The notes under the pieces: model-generated
Database searches by the model: none
What the model was told of the DNA's origin: nothing
What the model saw: the letters and a program-made list of their open reading frames with translations, nothing else
Shown: piece by piece, positions 8,884 to 18,198 of the stretch
How the letters are laid out: each line of letters starts with the position of its first letter
Numbering within the stretch: position 1 is the stretch's first letter
DNA from: Alphaproteobacteria bacterium
Lineage (GTDB): Bacteria > Pseudomonadota > Alphaproteobacteria > Micropepsales > Micropepsaceae
Length of the DNA stretch: 64,000 bases
Assembly (NCBI GenBank): GCA_028871795.1
Contig: JAGWMG010000001.1
Span: 124,001 to 188,000 of the forward strand
Direction: 5' to 3'
Made by a program: the position numbers and the translations under genes

Positions 8884-11277
8884 TTAACTGTCCCTGTGCT
8901 CGGGCAGCAGCACTTCGCGCACGCCTTTGTGGTTGGGCTTGGAGATGACGTTCTCCTCCTCCATCCGCTCGATCAGCCTTGCGGCGCGGTTGTAGCCGAT
9001 CTGCAGGCGGCGCTGGATGTAGCTGGTGGTGGCCTTGCGTTCGCGCGCCACGATGGCCAGCGCCTTGTCGTAGAGATCGTCGCCGGATTCGCCGTTGCCG
9101 CCGCCGTAGAGCGAATAGGGATCGTCGTCCTCGTCGTCGGGTTCCTCGGTGACGGCTTCCAGATAATCGGGCGTGCCCTGGGTCTTGAGGAATCTGACCA
9201 CGTCCTCGACTTCGCGGTCGCTGACGAAGGGGCCGTGGATGCGCTTAATGCGCCCGCCCGCCATCATGTAGAGCATGTCGCCCTGGCCGAGCAGCTGTTC
9301 GGCGCCCTGTTCGCCCAGGATGGTGCGGCTGTCGATCTTGCTGGTCACCTGGAAGGAGATGCGGGTGGGGAAATTGGCCTTGATGGTGCCGGTGATGACG
9401 TCCACCGACGGGCGCTGGGTGGCGGCGATCAGATGGATGCCCGCCGCGCGCGCCATCTGGGCGAGGCGCTGCACCGCGCCTTCGATCTCCTTGCCGGAGA
9501 TCATCATCAGGTCCGCCATCTCGTCGACCACGACCACGATGTAGGGCATCGGCTCCAGCTCGAGCACTTCGTCTTCGTAGATCGGCTTGCCGGTCTCGCG
9601 GTCGAAGCCCGTCTGCACCGTGCGCTTCAAGGCTTCACCCTTGTCCTTGGCCTTCTTGACGCGCTCGTTGAAAGCCTCGACGCCGCGCACGCCGAGCTTG
9701 GACATCTTGCGGTAGCGCTCTTCCATCTCGCGCACCGCCCATTTGAGCGCGATCACGGCCTTGCGCGGATCGGTGACGACGGCGGCGAGCAGATGGGGAA
9801 TGCCGTCATAGGCGGACAGCTCCAGCATCTTGGGATCGATCATAATCATGCGGCACTGGTCTGGCGGCATGCGGTAGAGCAGCGACAGGATCATGGTGTT
9901 GAGCGCCACCGACTTGCCGGAGCCCGTGGTGCCGGCGATCAGCAGGTGGGGCATCTTGGCGAGGTCCGCCATCACCGGCTCGCCGCCGATGGTCTTTCCC
10001 AGCGCCAGGATCAGGGGGGCGCGCGCCTTTTCGTATTCGGCGCTGGCGAGCTGTTGGCGCAGATAGACCGTCTCGCGGGTCTGGTTGGGCAGTTCGATGC
10101 CGAGCACGTTGCGGCCGGGAATGGCGGCGATGCGCGCCGCCACCGCGCTCATCGAACGCGCCACGTCGTCGGCCAGCGAAATCACGCGCGAGGATTTGAC
10201 CCCCGCCGCCGGCTCGAATTCGTACAGCGTCACCACCGGTCCGGGGCGCACGGCGACGATGCGGCCCTTGACGCCGAAATCGCCGAGCACCGCTTCCAGC
10301 ATGCGCGCGTTCTCCTCCAGCGATTCGTCGGAGAGCGTGGCGGCGTCGGCGACGTGCCTGGCTTCGGCGAGCAGGTCGAGCGCCGGAAGCTGGTAATCGC
10401 TGGTGCCCAGATTCAGCGCGGACTGGCGGGCGCGCTTGGCCGTCAACGGCGTCTTGCGGATCTCGTCGCGGCGCACGCGGCTGTCGCGCGTGCTCGCCGC
10501 CAGCGGTTCGGGAGCGATATCGAGACCGAAATCCTTGTCGTCCTCCACGTCCGGTTCGAGGTCGCTGTCGTCGTTATAGGGCTGGTGCGCGAAGAAGCTT
10601 GGCATCCTGAGGAGCGAGCAAAGCCAATAGACGAACGCCGGCACGTTCGCGGCCGCGCGCAGAACGGGCCTCAGCCGCAGATCGGCCGCGAGAAAAGCGA
10701 GCGCCGCGCCGGTCGCGAACAGAACGACGGGCATCGCCCAGCCGATCCATTCCTGGTGGAGACTTTGCCCCGCCCGCGCCGACAGGGCCGCGGCGGCTAT
10801 GCCGATCATGCCGCCGGCGCCCGCCGGCAGGCTTTGCGGCGGCGGCAGGAGTCCCAGGCCGGCGGCCAGGAAGACGGTGCCCAGAGGCCAAGCGAAAGCG
10901 CGCGCCACGGCGTGGCGCAGGACGTGACCCATCAAGGCGCACGTTCCCCAGACGACGAGCGGAGCGAGAAAGGCGATGGCCGCGAAACCGAACGCCTGCA
11001 GCAGGAGATCGGCCGCCGTCGCGCCGACGGGACCGAGCAGGTTGTAAACTTCGTCGCCGTTGGCGTTGTTCAGGCTGGCGTCGCCGGAATCGTAGCTGAC
11101 GAGCGCCAGCAGCACTGCGGCGGTGGCGAAGAGCACGAGCAGGCCGGCGCCGCGCATGATGAGGAGGCGCGCCAGTTTGTTGAGGGCGCGGCGCGCCTCC
11201 GCCAAGGCGTCGGCCATCGCTGCGCCGCGCGAACGCGGCTGATAGACCCCCGCCATCCGGCGCCCGGCCCCGCTCAT
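8884..11277 (-). CDS. ftsK: DNA translocase FtsK
   Basis: Septum-located DNA pump that clears chromosome ends during division and activates XerCD at dif. The 797-residue protein has N-terminal membrane segments (about residues 40-200), a short charged linker (230-290), the RecA-like motor with Walker A GTTGSGKS (449-456) and Walker B VVVVDE (581-586). A C-terminal winged-helix gamma domain (about 735-795, with ATTSYIQRRLQIGYNRAARLIERM) binds the KOPS guide sequences. The ATG overlaps the stop of the upstream aminotransferase as ATGA, which supports the long start; an internal ATG 20 codons in is the alternative. The linker is short compared with E. coli FtsK. Confidence 0.95.
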   Translation of the reverse strand: MSGAGRRMAGVYQPRSRGAAMADALAEARRALNKLARLLIMRGAGLLVLFATAAVLLALVSYDSGDASLNNANGDEVYNLLGPVGATAADLLLQAFGFAAIAFLAPLVVWGTCALMGHVLRHAVARAFAWPLGTVFLAAGLGLLPPPQSLPAGAGGMIGIAAAALSARAGQSLHQEWIGWAMPVVLFATGAALAFLAADLRLRPVLRAAANVPAFVYWLCSLLRMPSFFAHQPYNDDSDLEPDVEDDKDFGLDIAPEPLAASTRDSRVRRDEIRKTPLTAKRARQSALNLGTSDYQLPALDLLAEARHVADAATLSDESLEENARMLEAVLGDFGVKGRIVAVRPGPVVTLYEFEPAAGVKSSRVISLADDVARSMSAVAARIAAIPGRNVLGIELPNQTRETVYLRQQLASAEYEKARAPLILALGKTIGGEPVMADLAKMPHLLIAGTTGSGKSVALNTMILSLLYRMPPDQCRMIMIDPKMLELSAYDGIPHLLAAVVTDPRKAVIALKWAVREMEERYRKMSKLGVRGVEAFNERVKKAKDKGEALKRTVQTGFDRETGKPIYEDEVLELEPMPYIVVVVDEMADLMMISGKEIEGAVQRLAQMARAAGIHLIAATQRPSVDVITGTIKANFPTRISFQVTSKIDSRTILGEQGAEQLLGQGDMLYMMAGGRIKRIHGPFVSDREVEDVVRFLKTQGTPDYLEAVTEEPDDEDDDPYSLYGGGNGESGDDLYDKALAIVARERKATTSYIQRRLQIGYNRAARLIERMEEENVISKPNHKGVREVLLPEHRDS

Positions 11278-12470
11278 GGCGTCTCGCTGCCCAGGATTTC
11301 GACCATTCTTTCGAGTGCCTTCATAATGGTTGATAAATCGTTGACGAGGGCCACGCGGATATATGGAAATCCAGGGTTTGTGCGGGGTTTTCCGGCATCA
11401 TTTTCTCGCCCCATGAAAGCGCCGGGCAGCACGCGCACACCGCCCTGGCGCCACAGCTTGAGGGCGCTACGTTCGCCGTCGCCGACTTCGAGCCACAGGA
11501 AGAAGCCTCCGTCGGGCAGACGAAAGCCCATGCGGTTGCCGAGCAGGCGCTCGGCCAACGCGAAGCGTTGCGCGTAGCGCGCCCGGTTTGCCGCGACATG
11601 GGGTTCGTCGCGCCAAGCGGCGGCCGAAGCCGCCATGATCGGCAGCGGCACCTGCGGTCCGGCATAATTGCGCAGGGCGCGGAACTTCGCCATCAGCTTG
11701 GCGTCGCCCGCCACCATGCCCGAGCGCAACCCCGGCAAGCCCGAACGTTTCGACAAGGAATGAAAACTGAGCAGCCGTTCGAACGGCGCGCCGCGGACAC
11801 TGAGTGCGCCGAGCGGAGGTTTGTCCCGGTAGATGTCGGCGTAGCATTCGTCGGCGAACACCGTGAAATCGTACTCGTCGGCCAGCGCGAACAGCGTTCG
11901 CCAATAGTCCTCGCTGGCGCAGGCGCCTTCCGGGTTCGACGGCGAGCAGAAATAGGCGGCTACCACTCGCTCCAGGATCGCTCTGGGGAGCGCCGCAAAA
12001 TCGGGAAGGAAACCGCTGGCGGCGTCGGCGCGCACGAACACCGGCTCCGCGCCGCAGGCCAGCACCGCCGCCGCATAGCATTGGTAGAAGGGATTGGGCA
12101 GCAGAATGATGGGCCGTCCGCTGGCCTTGCTTTCAGGCGTGACGACGAAAGGCGCCAGGAACAGCCCTTCGCGGGTGCCGTTGAGCGGCAGAACCTGTTT
12201 GTCGGGATCGAAATTCGGCAAGGCGAAGCGCCGTTTCAGCCAGCCGCCCGCCGCCTCGCGCCATTCCGTTGTCCCGTTGATCGGGGGATAGGTTCCGAAT
12301 TCCTTGGCATGACGCAGAATCGCTTCGGTGACGAACGCCGGCACCTCGCCTTGCGGATCGCCGACCGCGAGGCTGATGGGCTCGGCGCCCGGTGCTGTGC
12401 CGTCCAGCAGCGTCGCGAGTTTGGCGAAAGAGGAGGGCGGAAGCGTAGCTAGGCGGCCCGGCAAGATCAC
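11274..12470 (-). CDS. dapC: class I/II aminotransferase, probable succinyldiaminopimelate transaminase
   Basis: A 398-residue fold-type I PLP aminotransferase. The catalytic lysine is K241 in SFHSLSKRSGLPGLRSG. Other marks are the CSPSNPEG loop, ADECYADIYR, and a C-terminal YIRVAL segment holding the substrate-carboxylate arginine. Sequence style (SISLAVGDPQ-like start, YPPINGTTEWREA, NGTREGLF) matches alphaproteobacterial DapC, which converts N-succinyl-2-amino-6-ketopimelate to N-succinyl-LL-diaminopimelate. dapD and dapE for the flanking steps are in this window. It overlaps ftsK by ATGA. A different keto-acid specificity cannot be excluded. Confidence 0.8.
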   Translation of the reverse strand: MILPGRLATLPPSSFAKLATLLDGTAPGAEPISLAVGDPQGEVPAFVTEAILRHAKEFGTYPPINGTTEWREAAGGWLKRRFALPNFDPDKQVLPLNGTREGLFLAPFVVTPESKASGRPIILLPNPFYQCYAAAVLACGAEPVFVRADAASGFLPDFAALPRAILERVVAAYFCSPSNPEGACASEDYWRTLFALADEYDFTVFADECYADIYRDKPPLGALSVRGAPFERLLSFHSLSKRSGLPGLRSGMVAGDAKLMAKFRALRNYAGPQVPLPIMAASAAAWRDEPHVAANRARYAQRFALAERLLGNRMGFRLPDGGFFLWLEVGDGERSALKLWRQGGVRVLPGAFMGRENDAGKPRTNPGFPYIRVALVNDLSTIMKALERMVEILGSETP

Positions 12471-12529
12471 GACGCAGCACCCTGTTGATGGGGCCGAATC
12501 CTAGCGAGGCCGCGTCCGCGCGTCGATGC

Positions 12530-13048
12530 TCAATTCGCGAAGAAGGCCGAGACCTTCTTCACGCCCTCGTCGAAGGCGCCGAAGTCCTTAGGCTGCAGGA
12601 AGAACACGTACATGTCCTTCGGTACGTTGTTGGCATCGGGATTGGCCGCCATGGTGAAGGTGATGGACCCATTCGATTCCATGCCGACGCTCAAGAGCGT
12701 GCTGTCCGCGAAATATTCGCCGGCATCGGTCTTGCCTTGCGCGTCGCGCGCCTTGGCCCACATGGCAACGAACTTCTGCCAATCTTCACCGGACATGAAG
12801 ACGGCCGTCAGAGCGAGGTAGGTGCCGTCGAATTTGTAATGCTCGTCCGTATGCTCGTACTTGATCCCGAGCCCTGCCGCCTTCTGCGGGTCCGCCGCCG
12901 TGGGGCCAATCTCCATGATGCCCAATACGGACCCTTCAGAGCCGGAGAACGTGACGATGACGGTTCCGCCGCCGTCGTCGGCAGCCTGGGCGCCGGCGCC
13001 AGCAAGCATCAGCAGGAGAAGGATCGTGCATCTCACGAGCGTTTTCAT
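12530..13048 (-). CDS. secreted protein of unknown function
   Basis: 172 residues with a clear signal peptide (MKTLVRCTILLLLMLAGAGAQA). The mature part has beta-like patterns (GTVIVTFSGSEGSVLGIMEIGPT) and no cysteine, and resembles no family I can name. I chose the ATG at 13048 because the signal peptide begins there; a longer frame adds a polar tail. It lies 10 bases downstream of a tiny secreted-peptide gene on the same strand, so the two probably form an operon. It is followed by the convergent-free gap before dapC. Confidence 0.7.
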   Translation of the reverse strand: MKTLVRCTILLLLMLAGAGAQAADDGGGTVIVTFSGSEGSVLGIMEIGPTAADPQKAAGLGIKYEHTDEHYKFDGTYLALTAVFMSGEDWQKFVAMWAKARDAQGKTDAGEYFADSTLLSVGMESNGSITFTMAANPDANNVPKDMYVFFLQPKDFGAFDEGVKKVSAFFAN

Positions 13049-13058
13049 CACGGCGCTC

Positions 13059-13166
13059 CTATTTGGCCGGCTTGACCTTCTGGCCCTGCAGGAATGCTGC
13101 TTGGGCATAGGCCGGTGCCGCTCCCGCCAACAGGAACGCCAGAACCAGCGCGAACCACTTTGTCAT
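13059..13166 (-). CDS. tiny secreted peptide
   Basis: A 35-codon frame that encodes a textbook signal peptide, MTKWFALVLAFLLAGAAPAYA, followed by only about 14 residues (QAAFLQGQKVKPAK). A strong ribosome binding site AGGGGGG sits 3 bases before the ATG region. The stop lies 10 bases before the start of the larger secreted protein, with which it probably shares a message. The hydrophobic-then-AxA pattern and the good ribosome site argue for a real gene. The function, and whether the mature peptide accumulates, are unknown. Confidence 0.55.
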   Translation of the reverse strand: MTKWFALVLAFLLAGAAPAYAQAAFLQGQKVKPAK

Positions 13167-13441
13167 CACCCCCCCTTTGCTGACCGTTCAATCATATATC
13201 ACCGGAGCCTGTATTCAAAACACGTGGCGTGCCTGCGGCGCATGCGCGTCCACGCCGCAGGGATTTCAAGATGTGGCGCTTGGTGATCAGGCGATCCGCG
13301 AATCCGGCAAGGGCGTGCCCGACCGTTTCACAAGCCGCGTTACGAGCCCGGTAAATTCCGGGTGGTTGGCGCCGTAATACGGCGAAGCCTGCGGCAAGGC
13401 GCCGGTCAGCCGCGCGCTGCGGAACCCTGAAAAGAAAGGAA
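13167..13441. other. intergenic region without a convincing gene
   Basis: Between the tiny secreted-peptide gene and the amtB terminator I see no supported gene. The stretch next to 13166 is AT-richer (CAATCATATATCA) and should hold the promoter for the secreted-protein pair on the minus strand. Confidence 0.5.
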
Positions 13442-13457
13442 CGCTCCGAATGGAGCG
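13431..13457 (-). terminator. intrinsic terminator of glnK-amtB
   Basis: On the minus strand, a stem CGCTCC-ATTC-GGAGCG (13442-13457) is followed directly by TTCCTTTCTTTTC, a T-rich tail. It lies 34 bases past the amtB stop and fits a Rho-independent terminator for the glnK-amtB operon. Confidence 0.6.
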
Positions 13458-13491
13458 CCCCAGTTCTAGGAAGGGACGGTAGACGCAGGGA

Positions 13492-14823
13492 TCAGCCATG
13501 TACCTCTTCGCCGTGGAGGTTGATGTCGAGACCCTCGCGTTCGACCTCCGGGGAGACGCGCAGACCGATGACCATGTCGATCAGCTTCAGGATGATGAAG
13601 GTGCCGATGCCGCAATAGACGAACACGGCGGCGACGTCGACGAACTGGATCCACATCTGCCCGAAATTGCCGTCGATCAGCCAGCCCTTTGCCGACGAAT
13701 TGATGGCGTTGGAGGCGAAGGCGCCGGTCAGCATGGCGCCCCACGCGCCGCCCACGCCGTGCACGCCCCAGGTGTCGAGCGCGTCGTCGTAGCCCAGCAG
13801 CTTCTTCACCCACACCGACGCGACGTAGCAGACGACGCCCGCCGAAATGCCGATGATGAGCGCCCCCGTCGGGTTGACATAGCCAGAGGCCGGGGTGATC
13901 GCCACCAGTCCGGCGACCGCGCCGGAGATCATGCCGAGCACCGAAGGCTTCTTGGCGATCAGCCATTCCGAGAACATCCAGCCGAGCGCCGCCGCCGCCG
14001 TGGCGATCTGGGTCGCCGCCGCCGCCATGCCGGCGTTGACGTTGGAGGTGACGGCCGAGCCGGCGTTGAAACCGAACCAGCCGACCCACAGCAGCGAAGC
14101 GCCGATGACGCTGAACAAGAGATTGTGCGGCGCCATGTTCTCGCTGCCGTAGCCGACCCGCTTGCCGAGCATCAGGCAGACGACCAGGCCCGCGGTTCCG
14201 GCGTTCAGATGCACCACCGTGCCGCCGGCGTAGTCGAGCGCACCCAGCGTTCCCAGCCAGCCGCCGCCCCACACCCAGTGGGCGATCGGGCAATAGACGA
14301 AGAGCAGCCACAGCGCCATGAACCAGAGGAACGCCGAGTACTTCATGCGGTCGGCCAGGGCGCCCGCGATCAGCGCCGGGGTGATGATCGCGAAGGTCAT
14401 CTGGAAGAACATGTAGACCGACTCCGGGATCGTCGGCGCCAGGGAACTGGTAACGCCAAGGCCCATCGGTTTGAGGAAGAGGTAGGCGAAGCCGCCGATA
14501 TACGGGTTCAAGCCGGCGCCGGGATTCGGCGTGAAGGCGATGGAATAGCCGACGATCATCCACAAGACGGTGATGACGCAGGTGGCTCCGAAACTTTGCG
14601 CCATGGTGGCCAGCATGTTCTTCCGGCGCACCATGCCGGCGTAGAACAATCCCAGCCCCGGAATGGTCATCATCAGCACCAGGGCGCTGGAGGTGAGCAT
14701 CCAGGCGGTGTCGCCCGAATCGATCTTCGGGGCGGCGGCGAACGCGCTCCCCGCGGTCGCCATCAGCGTCCCGGCGCTTGCCAGCGCACCAAGCGCCAGT
14801 TTCTTCGAAAGTGAAATCTTCAT
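13492..14823 (-). CDS. amtB: ammonium transporter
   Basis: Inner-membrane ammonium channel, 443 residues. It has an N-terminal signal-like segment (MKISLSKKLALGALASAGTL) and about eleven membrane helices. Motifs include DTAWMLTSSALVLMMTIPGLGLFYAGMVR near the start of the mature part (quoted here as DTAWMLTSSALVL and MTIPGLGLFYAGMVR), FGFNAGSA, HGVGGAWGAMLTGAFA with a pore histidine, and a C-terminal tail for GlnK contact. The gene lies 40 bases downstream of glnK, the classic nitrogen-controlled pair. A longer upstream frame has no family match, so the start is set at 14823. Confidence 0.96.
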   Translation of the reverse strand: MKISLSKKLALGALASAGTLMATAGSAFAAAPKIDSGDTAWMLTSSALVLMMTIPGLGLFYAGMVRRKNMLATMAQSFGATCVITVLWMIVGYSIAFTPNPGAGLNPYIGGFAYLFLKPMGLGVTSSLAPTIPESVYMFFQMTFAIITPALIAGALADRMKYSAFLWFMALWLLFVYCPIAHWVWGGGWLGTLGALDYAGGTVVHLNAGTAGLVVCLMLGKRVGYGSENMAPHNLLFSVIGASLLWVGWFGFNAGSAVTSNVNAGMAAAATQIATAAAALGWMFSEWLIAKKPSVLGMISGAVAGLVAITPASGYVNPTGALIIGISAGVVCYVASVWVKKLLGYDDALDTWGVHGVGGAWGAMLTGAFASNAINSSAKGWLIDGNFGQMWIQFVDVAAVFVYCGIGTFIILKLIDMVIGLRVSPEVEREGLDINLHGEEVHG

Positions 14824-14863
14824 TCTGCTATCCCTTGGTTGATCCCAAATGGGCGCCCGCGCC

Positions 14864-15238
<375 letters not shown>

Positions 15239-15240
15239 TC

Positions 15241-15257
15241 ATCAAGAATCATGCCGG
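15241..15257 (-). promoter_or_regulatory. sigma-54-like promoter of glnK-amtB
   Basis: Read on the minus strand: CCGGCATGATTCTTGAT, against the consensus YTGGCACGRNNNTTGCW. The GGCA and TTG blocks have correct spacing; three consensus positions differ, including GA in place of GC at -12. A start site would fall about 28 bases before the glnK ATG. Weak by sequence, but supported by the operon type and the upstream NtrC-like site. Confidence 0.35.
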
Positions 15258-15341
15258 GGCTGGCTTGATCGCATAAGTATTTGAAGAACAACGTATTTTA
15301 TGGAATCTCGAGGATGTTGTTCAAGAAATCGATAGGTGAGG

Positions 15342-15357
15342 TGCACAAATACTGTGC
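15342..15357. promoter_or_regulatory. NtrC-like binding site upstream of glnK
   Basis: TGCACAAATACTGTGC contains GCAC-N7-GTGC, the same half-site spacing as the NtrC consensus TGCACC-N5-GGTGCA. It lies about 140 bases upstream of glnK and about 85 bases upstream of the sigma-54-like element, a usual enhancer position. Confidence 0.4.
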
Positions 15358-15406
15358 TTCGTTCAAGGTTTGCCTGGAAATTGGGCATTGACCGGGAGCG
15401 CGGTGC

Positions 15407-16645
15407 ATGGGAAGCGACGGCATGGCCAGGACGGTTGATGTCATCATCGGCGGCGGCGGCATGGTGGGCTTGGCGCTGGCCATCGCTCTGGCCAAGGGCG
15501 GGCTCGAAGTGGTCGTCGCCGATCCCGTGCCCGAAGCTGACGCCTTGCGGGCCGGGTTCGACGGCCGTGTCTCCGCCCTCGCCTTTGCGTCCGTGCGCAT
15601 GTTCAAGGCGCTCGGCATCTGGGAGCGATTGGCTAACCGCGCCCAGCCCATCGACGACATCCTGGTGACGGACGCGAAACTGGGCGGCGCGCCCTCGCCG
15701 TTTTCCCTGCATATCGATCATCGCGAGCTGGGAGCGCCGCTCGGTTACATCGCCGAGAACCGCCATATCCGGCAGGCTTTGTTCGCGGCATCCACGACGC
15801 TACCGAACCTGAAACTCATCGCCCCCGCGGCACTTCAATCTCTCGAACCGGCATCGAACGGCGTCGATGCCAGACTCGCCAACGGCGAGATCGTCGGCGC
15901 GCGCCTGGCGGTCGCCGCGGACGGGCGCGATTCGCTCCTGCGCGCCTCGATGGGCATCGGCGTGGTGAGCTGGGCTTATCCCCAATGCGGCATCGTGGCG
16001 ACGGTTTGTCACCAGCGCCCGCACCACGGCGTCGCTTACGAACATTTCCTGCCGTCGGGGCCATTCGCCATCCTGCCGCTGACCGGGGACCGCTCCTCGC
16101 TGGTGTGGACCGAACGCCGGGACATGGCGCCGGGCATGATGGCGCTGTCGCAATCGGATTTCGACGCCGAGATCGCGCGGCGCTTCGGCGCCCATCTGGG
16201 CGAGACCCGCGCCGAAGCTCTGCGCTGGTCGTATCCGCTGCGCTTCCATCTGGCGCGCTCTTATGTGAAGGGGCGTTTCGCGCTGGCCGGTGATGCCGCG
16301 CACGGTATTCATCCCATCGCCGGCCAAGGCCTCAATCTCGGTCTCAAGGACGCCGCCGCGCTGAGCGATGTGGTGCTCGAAGCCGCTTCGCTCGGTCTGG
16401 ATTTCGGCGGCCTCGACGTGCTCGCCCGCTACGAGCGCTGGCGGCGGTTCGATTCCTTCGCCCTGGCGCTGGCGATGGACGGGCTGAACCGGCTGTTCTC
16501 GAACGACGTGGCGCCGCTGCGCCTGATGCGCGACCTCGGGATGGGGCTGGTCGACCGCATCGCGCCCGTGCGCCGCTTCTTCATGCGCCACGCCGGCGGC
16601 GACGTCGGCCGCCTGCCGCGGCTGATGAAGGACGAAGCGGCTTAA
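15407..16645 (+). CDS. UbiH/UbiF/COQ6-family FAD monooxygenase
   Basis: Flavin hydroxylase of the ubiquinone-synthesis family, about 412 residues. The FAD Rossmann motif GGGGMVGLALAIAL lies near residues 14-27. The DG motif is in AADGRDSLLRASMGI, and the second FAD signature FALAGDAAHGIHPIAGQGLNLG (here FALAGDAAHGIHP and IAGQGLNLGLKDA) lies near 300. The family hydroxylates the quinone ring; which position is modified cannot be told. The ATG at 15422 (MARTVDVII) is an alternative start with a good GGGAAG site. The TAA stop shares bases with that of the convergent gene. Confidence 0.9.
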   Translation: MGSDGMARTVDVIIGGGGMVGLALAIALAKGGLEVVVADPVPEADALRAGFDGRVSALAFASVRMFKALGIWERLANRAQPIDDILVTDAKLGGAPSPFSLHIDHRELGAPLGYIAENRHIRQALFAASTTLPNLKLIAPAALQSLEPASNGVDARLANGEIVGARLAVAADGRDSLLRASMGIGVVSWAYPQCGIVATVCHQRPHHGVAYEHFLPSGPFAILPLTGDRSSLVWTERRDMAPGMMALSQSDFDAEIARRFGAHLGETRAEALRWSYPLRFHLARSYVKGRFALAGDAAHGIHPIAGQGLNLGLKDAAALSDVVLEAASLGLDFGGLDVLARYERWRRFDSFALALAMDGLNRLFSNDVAPLRLMRDLGMGLVDRIAPVRRFFMRHAGGDVGRLPRLMKDEAA

Positions 16646-17052
16646 TCGCGGCCCAGCTTATTGTCGCTCTTGCGCGCCGCCAGCGCCGCGGGCAGTTCCA
16701 CGTAGAATTTGCGGGCCAGGACGCGCACCTTTTCCGCGCGCGCGCGTTCCGCCTCGCGGCGGGTGGCGAAGCGCTCGCCCTCGAACAGGTAATGCTTGAC
16801 GGGCGTGGCCGTGCGCGGGTCCGGCACCGCGATTTCGCCGATCTCCTCGACCTGTTCCTCGGCGATGTGCAGCGTGTGGCGGAAATGGGCGAGGCTGTCA
16901 CGGCGGTCGTGCATCTCGCCTTCGATGCGCGCGCGGTTGGTCGCATCGAAGCGTTTCACCGCGGCCAGGACCGCCGGCCAGAAGCGGTAGAGCAGCACAC
17001 CGGCGACGATGAAGGCGGTGGTGGTGAACAGATTCCAGAACATCGCTGTCAT
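16642..17052 (-). CDS. small membrane-anchored protein of unknown function
   Basis: 136 residues. An N-terminal membrane helix (about residues 5-28, FWNLFTTTAFIVAGVLLYRFWP) is followed by a charged cytoplasmic-looking part rich in Arg, Glu and His that could be helical or coiled (AHFRHTLHIAEEQVEEIGEI). I recognise no family. The gene is 24 bases downstream of asd on the same strand and probably co-transcribed. Its stop overlaps the stop of the UbiH-like gene in a shared TTAA. The start could also be the ATG at 17043. Confidence 0.65.
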   Translation of the reverse strand: MTAMFWNLFTTTAFIVAGVLLYRFWPAVLAAVKRFDATNRARIEGEMHDRRDSLAHFRHTLHIAEEQVEEIGEIAVPDPRTATPVKHYLFEGERFATRREAERARAEKVRVLARKFYVELPAALAARKSDNKLGRD

Positions 17053-17076
17053 CCCGGATCGCCGCCGCGGCGATCG

Positions 17077-18102
17077 TCACGCCGCTTTTTTCAGCAGCTT
17101 GCGGTTGACCAGGCACTCGGCGATCTGCACCGCGTTGAGCGCCGCGCCCTTGCGCAGATTGTCGGAGACCACCCACAGGCACAGCCCGTGCTCGACGGTG
17201 GGGTCCTTGCGGATGCGGCTGACATAGGTGGCGTCCTCGCCGGCGCATTCGACGGGGGTGACGTAGCCGCCGTCCTCGCGCTTGTCGACGACCAGCACGC
17301 CCGGTGCTGTGCGCAGGATGGCGCGCGCCCTTTGCGCGCTGATCGGTTTCTCGAATTCGACGGTCACCGCTTCGGAATGGCCGATGAACACCGGCACGCG
17401 CACGCAGGTGACGTTCACCTGAATGTCGGGATCGAGGATCTTCTGCACCTCCACCATCATCTTCCATTCCTCCTTGGTGTAGCCGTCGTCGAGGAAGACG
17501 TCGATGTGCGGGATGACGTTGAAGGCGATCTGCTTGGTGAATTTCACGCTCTCGATCGGATCGGCGACGAAGACCGCGCGGGTCTGGCGGAACAACTCGT
17601 CCATCGCCTCCTTGCCGGCGCCGGAAACCGATTGATAGGTGGCCACCACCACGCGCTTGATGGTGGCCTCGTCGTGCAGCGGCTTCAGCGCCACCACGAG
17701 CTGCGCGGTGGAGCAGTTGGGATTGGCGACGATGCCCTTCCTGATGCCGTCGAGCGCTTGGGCGTTCACTTCCGGCACCACCAGCGGCACGTCGCGGTCC
17801 ATGCGCCAGGCCGAGGAATTGTCGATGACGATGGCGCCGGCCGCCGCGATCCTGGGCGACCATTCCTTGGAAACCTTGCCGCCGGCGCTCATCAGCACCA
17901 CGTCGGTGCCTTTGAAGTCGTAATAGTCGAGCGCCTTCACCTTCAGCGTCGCGTCGCCGAACGACACCTCGGCGCCGATGGACTTCGTCGAGGCCAGCGC
18001 CGCGACTTCGCTCACGGGAAACTGGCGCTCGGCCAGCACGCTCAACATCTCGCGTCCGACATTGCCGGTGGCGCCGACGACGGCGACTTTGTACGACATC
18101 AC
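17077..18102 (-). CDS. asd: aspartate-semialdehyde dehydrogenase
   Basis: Reduces aspartyl phosphate to aspartate semialdehyde, the branch point toward lysine, threonine and methionine. 341 residues, normal for the family. The NADP motif GATGNVGREML lies at 10-20. The catalytic cysteine is C130 in VANPNCSTAQLV, and the active-site histidine is in RVPVFIGHSEAV. Start is MMSYKVAVVG or one codon later. It is one of five lysine-pathway genes in the window. Confidence 0.97.
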   Translation of the reverse strand: MMSYKVAVVGATGNVGREMLSVLAERQFPVSEVAALASTKSIGAEVSFGDATLKVKALDYYDFKGTDVVLMSAGGKVSKEWSPRIAAAGAIVIDNSSAWRMDRDVPLVVPEVNAQALDGIRKGIVANPNCSTAQLVVALKPLHDEATIKRVVVATYQSVSGAGKEAMDELFRQTRAVFVADPIESVKFTKQIAFNVIPHIDVFLDDGYTKEEWKMMVEVQKILDPDIQVNVTCVRVPVFIGHSEAVTVEFEKPISAQRARAILRTAPGVLVVDKREDGGYVTPVECAGEDATYVSRIRKDPTVEHGLCLWVVSDNLRKGAALNAVQIAECLVNRKLLKKAA

Positions 18103-18198
18103 AGCTATCCTTAACCATGCCGGCGAAGAGCGCCGCAGCGCGCACAGATACTCGAACGGGCGAAGACAGGGAAGGGCGCAGCGGCAAAGCGCCGGGCT

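Noticed and set aside
8896..11577. An 893-codon frame on the plus strand opposite ftsK
   Set aside because: Pure shadow of a GC-rich gene: the minus strand encodes FtsK with all motifs, and the plus frame has no recognisable domain.
13287..13499. A 70-codon minus-strand frame after amtB
   Set aside because: It runs through the likely amtB terminator hairpin, overlaps the amtB end, and has no ribosome site or recognisable motif.
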